Shown here in pieces: positions 14,546 through 15,333 of a DNA stretch of 15,333 bases. The first letter of the stretch is position 1. Each line of letters starts with the position of its first letter. Location: positions 1 through 15,333 of the forward strand of contig NZ_CALBSN010000112.1 in the NCBI RefSeq assembly GCF_937967675.1, written 5' to 3'. A program made the translations under genes and the position numbers. Source of the DNA: an uncultured Flavobacterium sp. GTDB taxonomy: Bacteria; Bacteroidota; Bacteroidia; Flavobacteriales; Flavobacteriaceae. The notes below the pieces were generated by a model. The model ran no database searches, was not told the origin of the DNA, and saw only the letters and a program-made list of their open reading frames with translations.

Positions 14546-15333
14546 ATGCTTTTCAAAGATATTTTAGGACAGGAACATATTAAAAATCACTTAACTAAGA
14601 GTGCCGAAGCCGGAAGAATTCCGCATGCTCAGTTGTTTGTAGGGCCTGAAGGTTGTGGAACACTTCCGATGGCGATTGCCTATGCGCAATATATTTTGTG
14701 TGGCAATGTTGGTGGTGAAAATCTAGGAGAAAACACCACTTGTAACCTAAAATTCGAACATTTTTCGCATCCCGATTTGCATTTTGTTTTTCCTGTTGCT
14801 ACAACCGATAGCGTTAAAAGTCATGCGGTTAGTGATAATTTCATGGTAGAATGGCGCCAATTTTTAACCGAAAGTCCGTACGGAAGTTTGTTTGATTGGT
14901 TAAAAAATCTCGGAATTCAGAACAAACAAGGTTTAATTGGAGTAGATGAAGCGACAGAAATCAACAAAAAATTATCTTTAAAAGCTTACGAAGGCGGTTA
15001 CAAAGTCATGATCATTTGGATGGCGGATAAAATGAATGGTTCGTCAGCCAATAAATTATTGAAATTATTAGAAGAACCGCCCGCTAAAACGGTTTTCATT
15101 TTAATTACCGAAAGTACAACCGATATGTTACAAACCATTTTATCGCGTTGTCAAGTGATTGATTTTATTGGTTTGAGCGAAAGTGTAATTGCGGAAGCTT
15201 TGGTTTCACGTGAAAATTGCGAACCAACAGTTGCGAAAAAAATCGCGCATCAAAGCGAAGGAAATTATAACAAAGCCCTGCATATTTTACGAAAAGAAGA
15301 CGATGAATTTCCGTTTGACGAATGGTTTGTAGA
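14546..15333 (+). CDS. holB: DNA polymerase III subunit delta prime (partial, runs off window)
   Basis: The first 262 codons of a frame open to the window edge, so it is truncated by the window and not broken. It starts at ATG 14546 (MLFKDILGQ) with the clamp-loader N-terminus GQEHIKNHL and IPHAQLFVGPEGCG (25-38). The P-loop reads GPEGCGT (33-39), with Thr where the nucleotide-binding Lys would be, fitting a delta prime subunit that does not hydrolyse ATP. The SRC motif (200-202), the arginine finger of clamp loaders, is present, as is NKLLKLLEEPP (169-179). Only C52 and C66 remain of the four-Cys zinc site of E. coli delta prime, with H72 and H75 nearby. The subunit helps load the sliding clamp on DNA. 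A TAnnTTTG box lies 4 nt upstream. It is divergent from pgk. Confidence 0.9.
   Translation, partial: MLFKDILGQEHIKNHLTKSAEAGRIPHAQLFVGPEGCGTLPMAIAYAQYILCGNVGGENLGENTTCNLKFEHFSHPDLHFVFPVATTDSVKSHAVSDNFMVEWRQFLTESPYGSLFDWLKNLGIQNKQGLIGVDEATEINKKLSLKAYEGGYKVMIIWMADKMNGSSANKLLKLLEEPPAKTVFILITESTTDMLQTILSRCQVIDFIGLSESVIAEALVSRENCEPTVAKKIAHQSEGNYNKALHILRKEDDEFPFDEWFV

Noticed and set aside
1..15333. Search for a defence island, phage, toxin-antitoxin, CRISPR, insertion sequence or biosynthetic cluster
   Set aside because: All sizable frames belong to core or envelope families with even composition; no transposase, integrase, repeat-spacer array or toxin-like small gene pair was seen.

Overview
The window looks like chromosomal DNA from a member of the Bacteroidota, most likely Flavobacterium or a close relative. 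The DNA is clearly AT-rich. Start codons lack Shine-Dalgarno sequences and often follow A-rich leaders. Several genes carry the Bacteroidota -7 promoter box TAnnTTTG. Exported proteins end their signals in '...FAQ', and the protein set (DUF4837 lipoprotein, GGMEY-type M1 peptidase, EF-G paralogue, two-domain OmpA-like protein) is typical of flavobacteria. The genus call rests on recalled family knowledge, not on a search.

Layout. The rightward block (114-9867) holds a metallo-beta-lactamase-fold hydrolase, a subtilisin-like lipoprotein (S8), an exported M1 metallopeptidase, an EF-G paralogue, rnpA, a C-terminal-processing S41 peptidase and an OmpA-like protein. The last two are 1 nt apart. 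A 244-nt convergent gap (9868-10111) holds short degenerate direct repeats and a long imperfect hairpin. The leftward block, read from right to left, is pgk, a MltD-type lytic transglycosylase with two LysM domains, a DUF4837 lipoprotein, an intrinsic terminator, and elaA (GNAT acetyltransferase). pgk is divergent from holB (DNA polymerase III delta prime), which starts at 14546 and runs off the right edge. Terminators with T-tracts follow the S8, M1, EF-G paralogue and DUF4837 genes.

Functions. Most of the block serves the cell envelope and protein turnover: S8, M1 and S41 peptidases, a murein transglycosylase, a possible peptidoglycan-anchored OmpA protein and a lipoprotein. Housekeeping genes sit among them: pgk (glycolysis), rnpA (tRNA 5' processing), holB (clamp loader), and an EF-G paralogue whose catalytic histidine is replaced by phenylalanine. 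I see no tRNA or rRNA gene, CRISPR array, insertion sequence, phage gene, or sign of recent transfer.

I did not find a new multi-gene system; this is an ordinary core-genome region. The points most worth checking are the EF-G paralogue's GTPase site, TAnnTTTG boxes placed so close to ATG that rnpA and holB messages should be leaderless, genes that begin right behind the upstream gene's terminator, and the two-domain OmpA protein coupled to the S41 peptidase.
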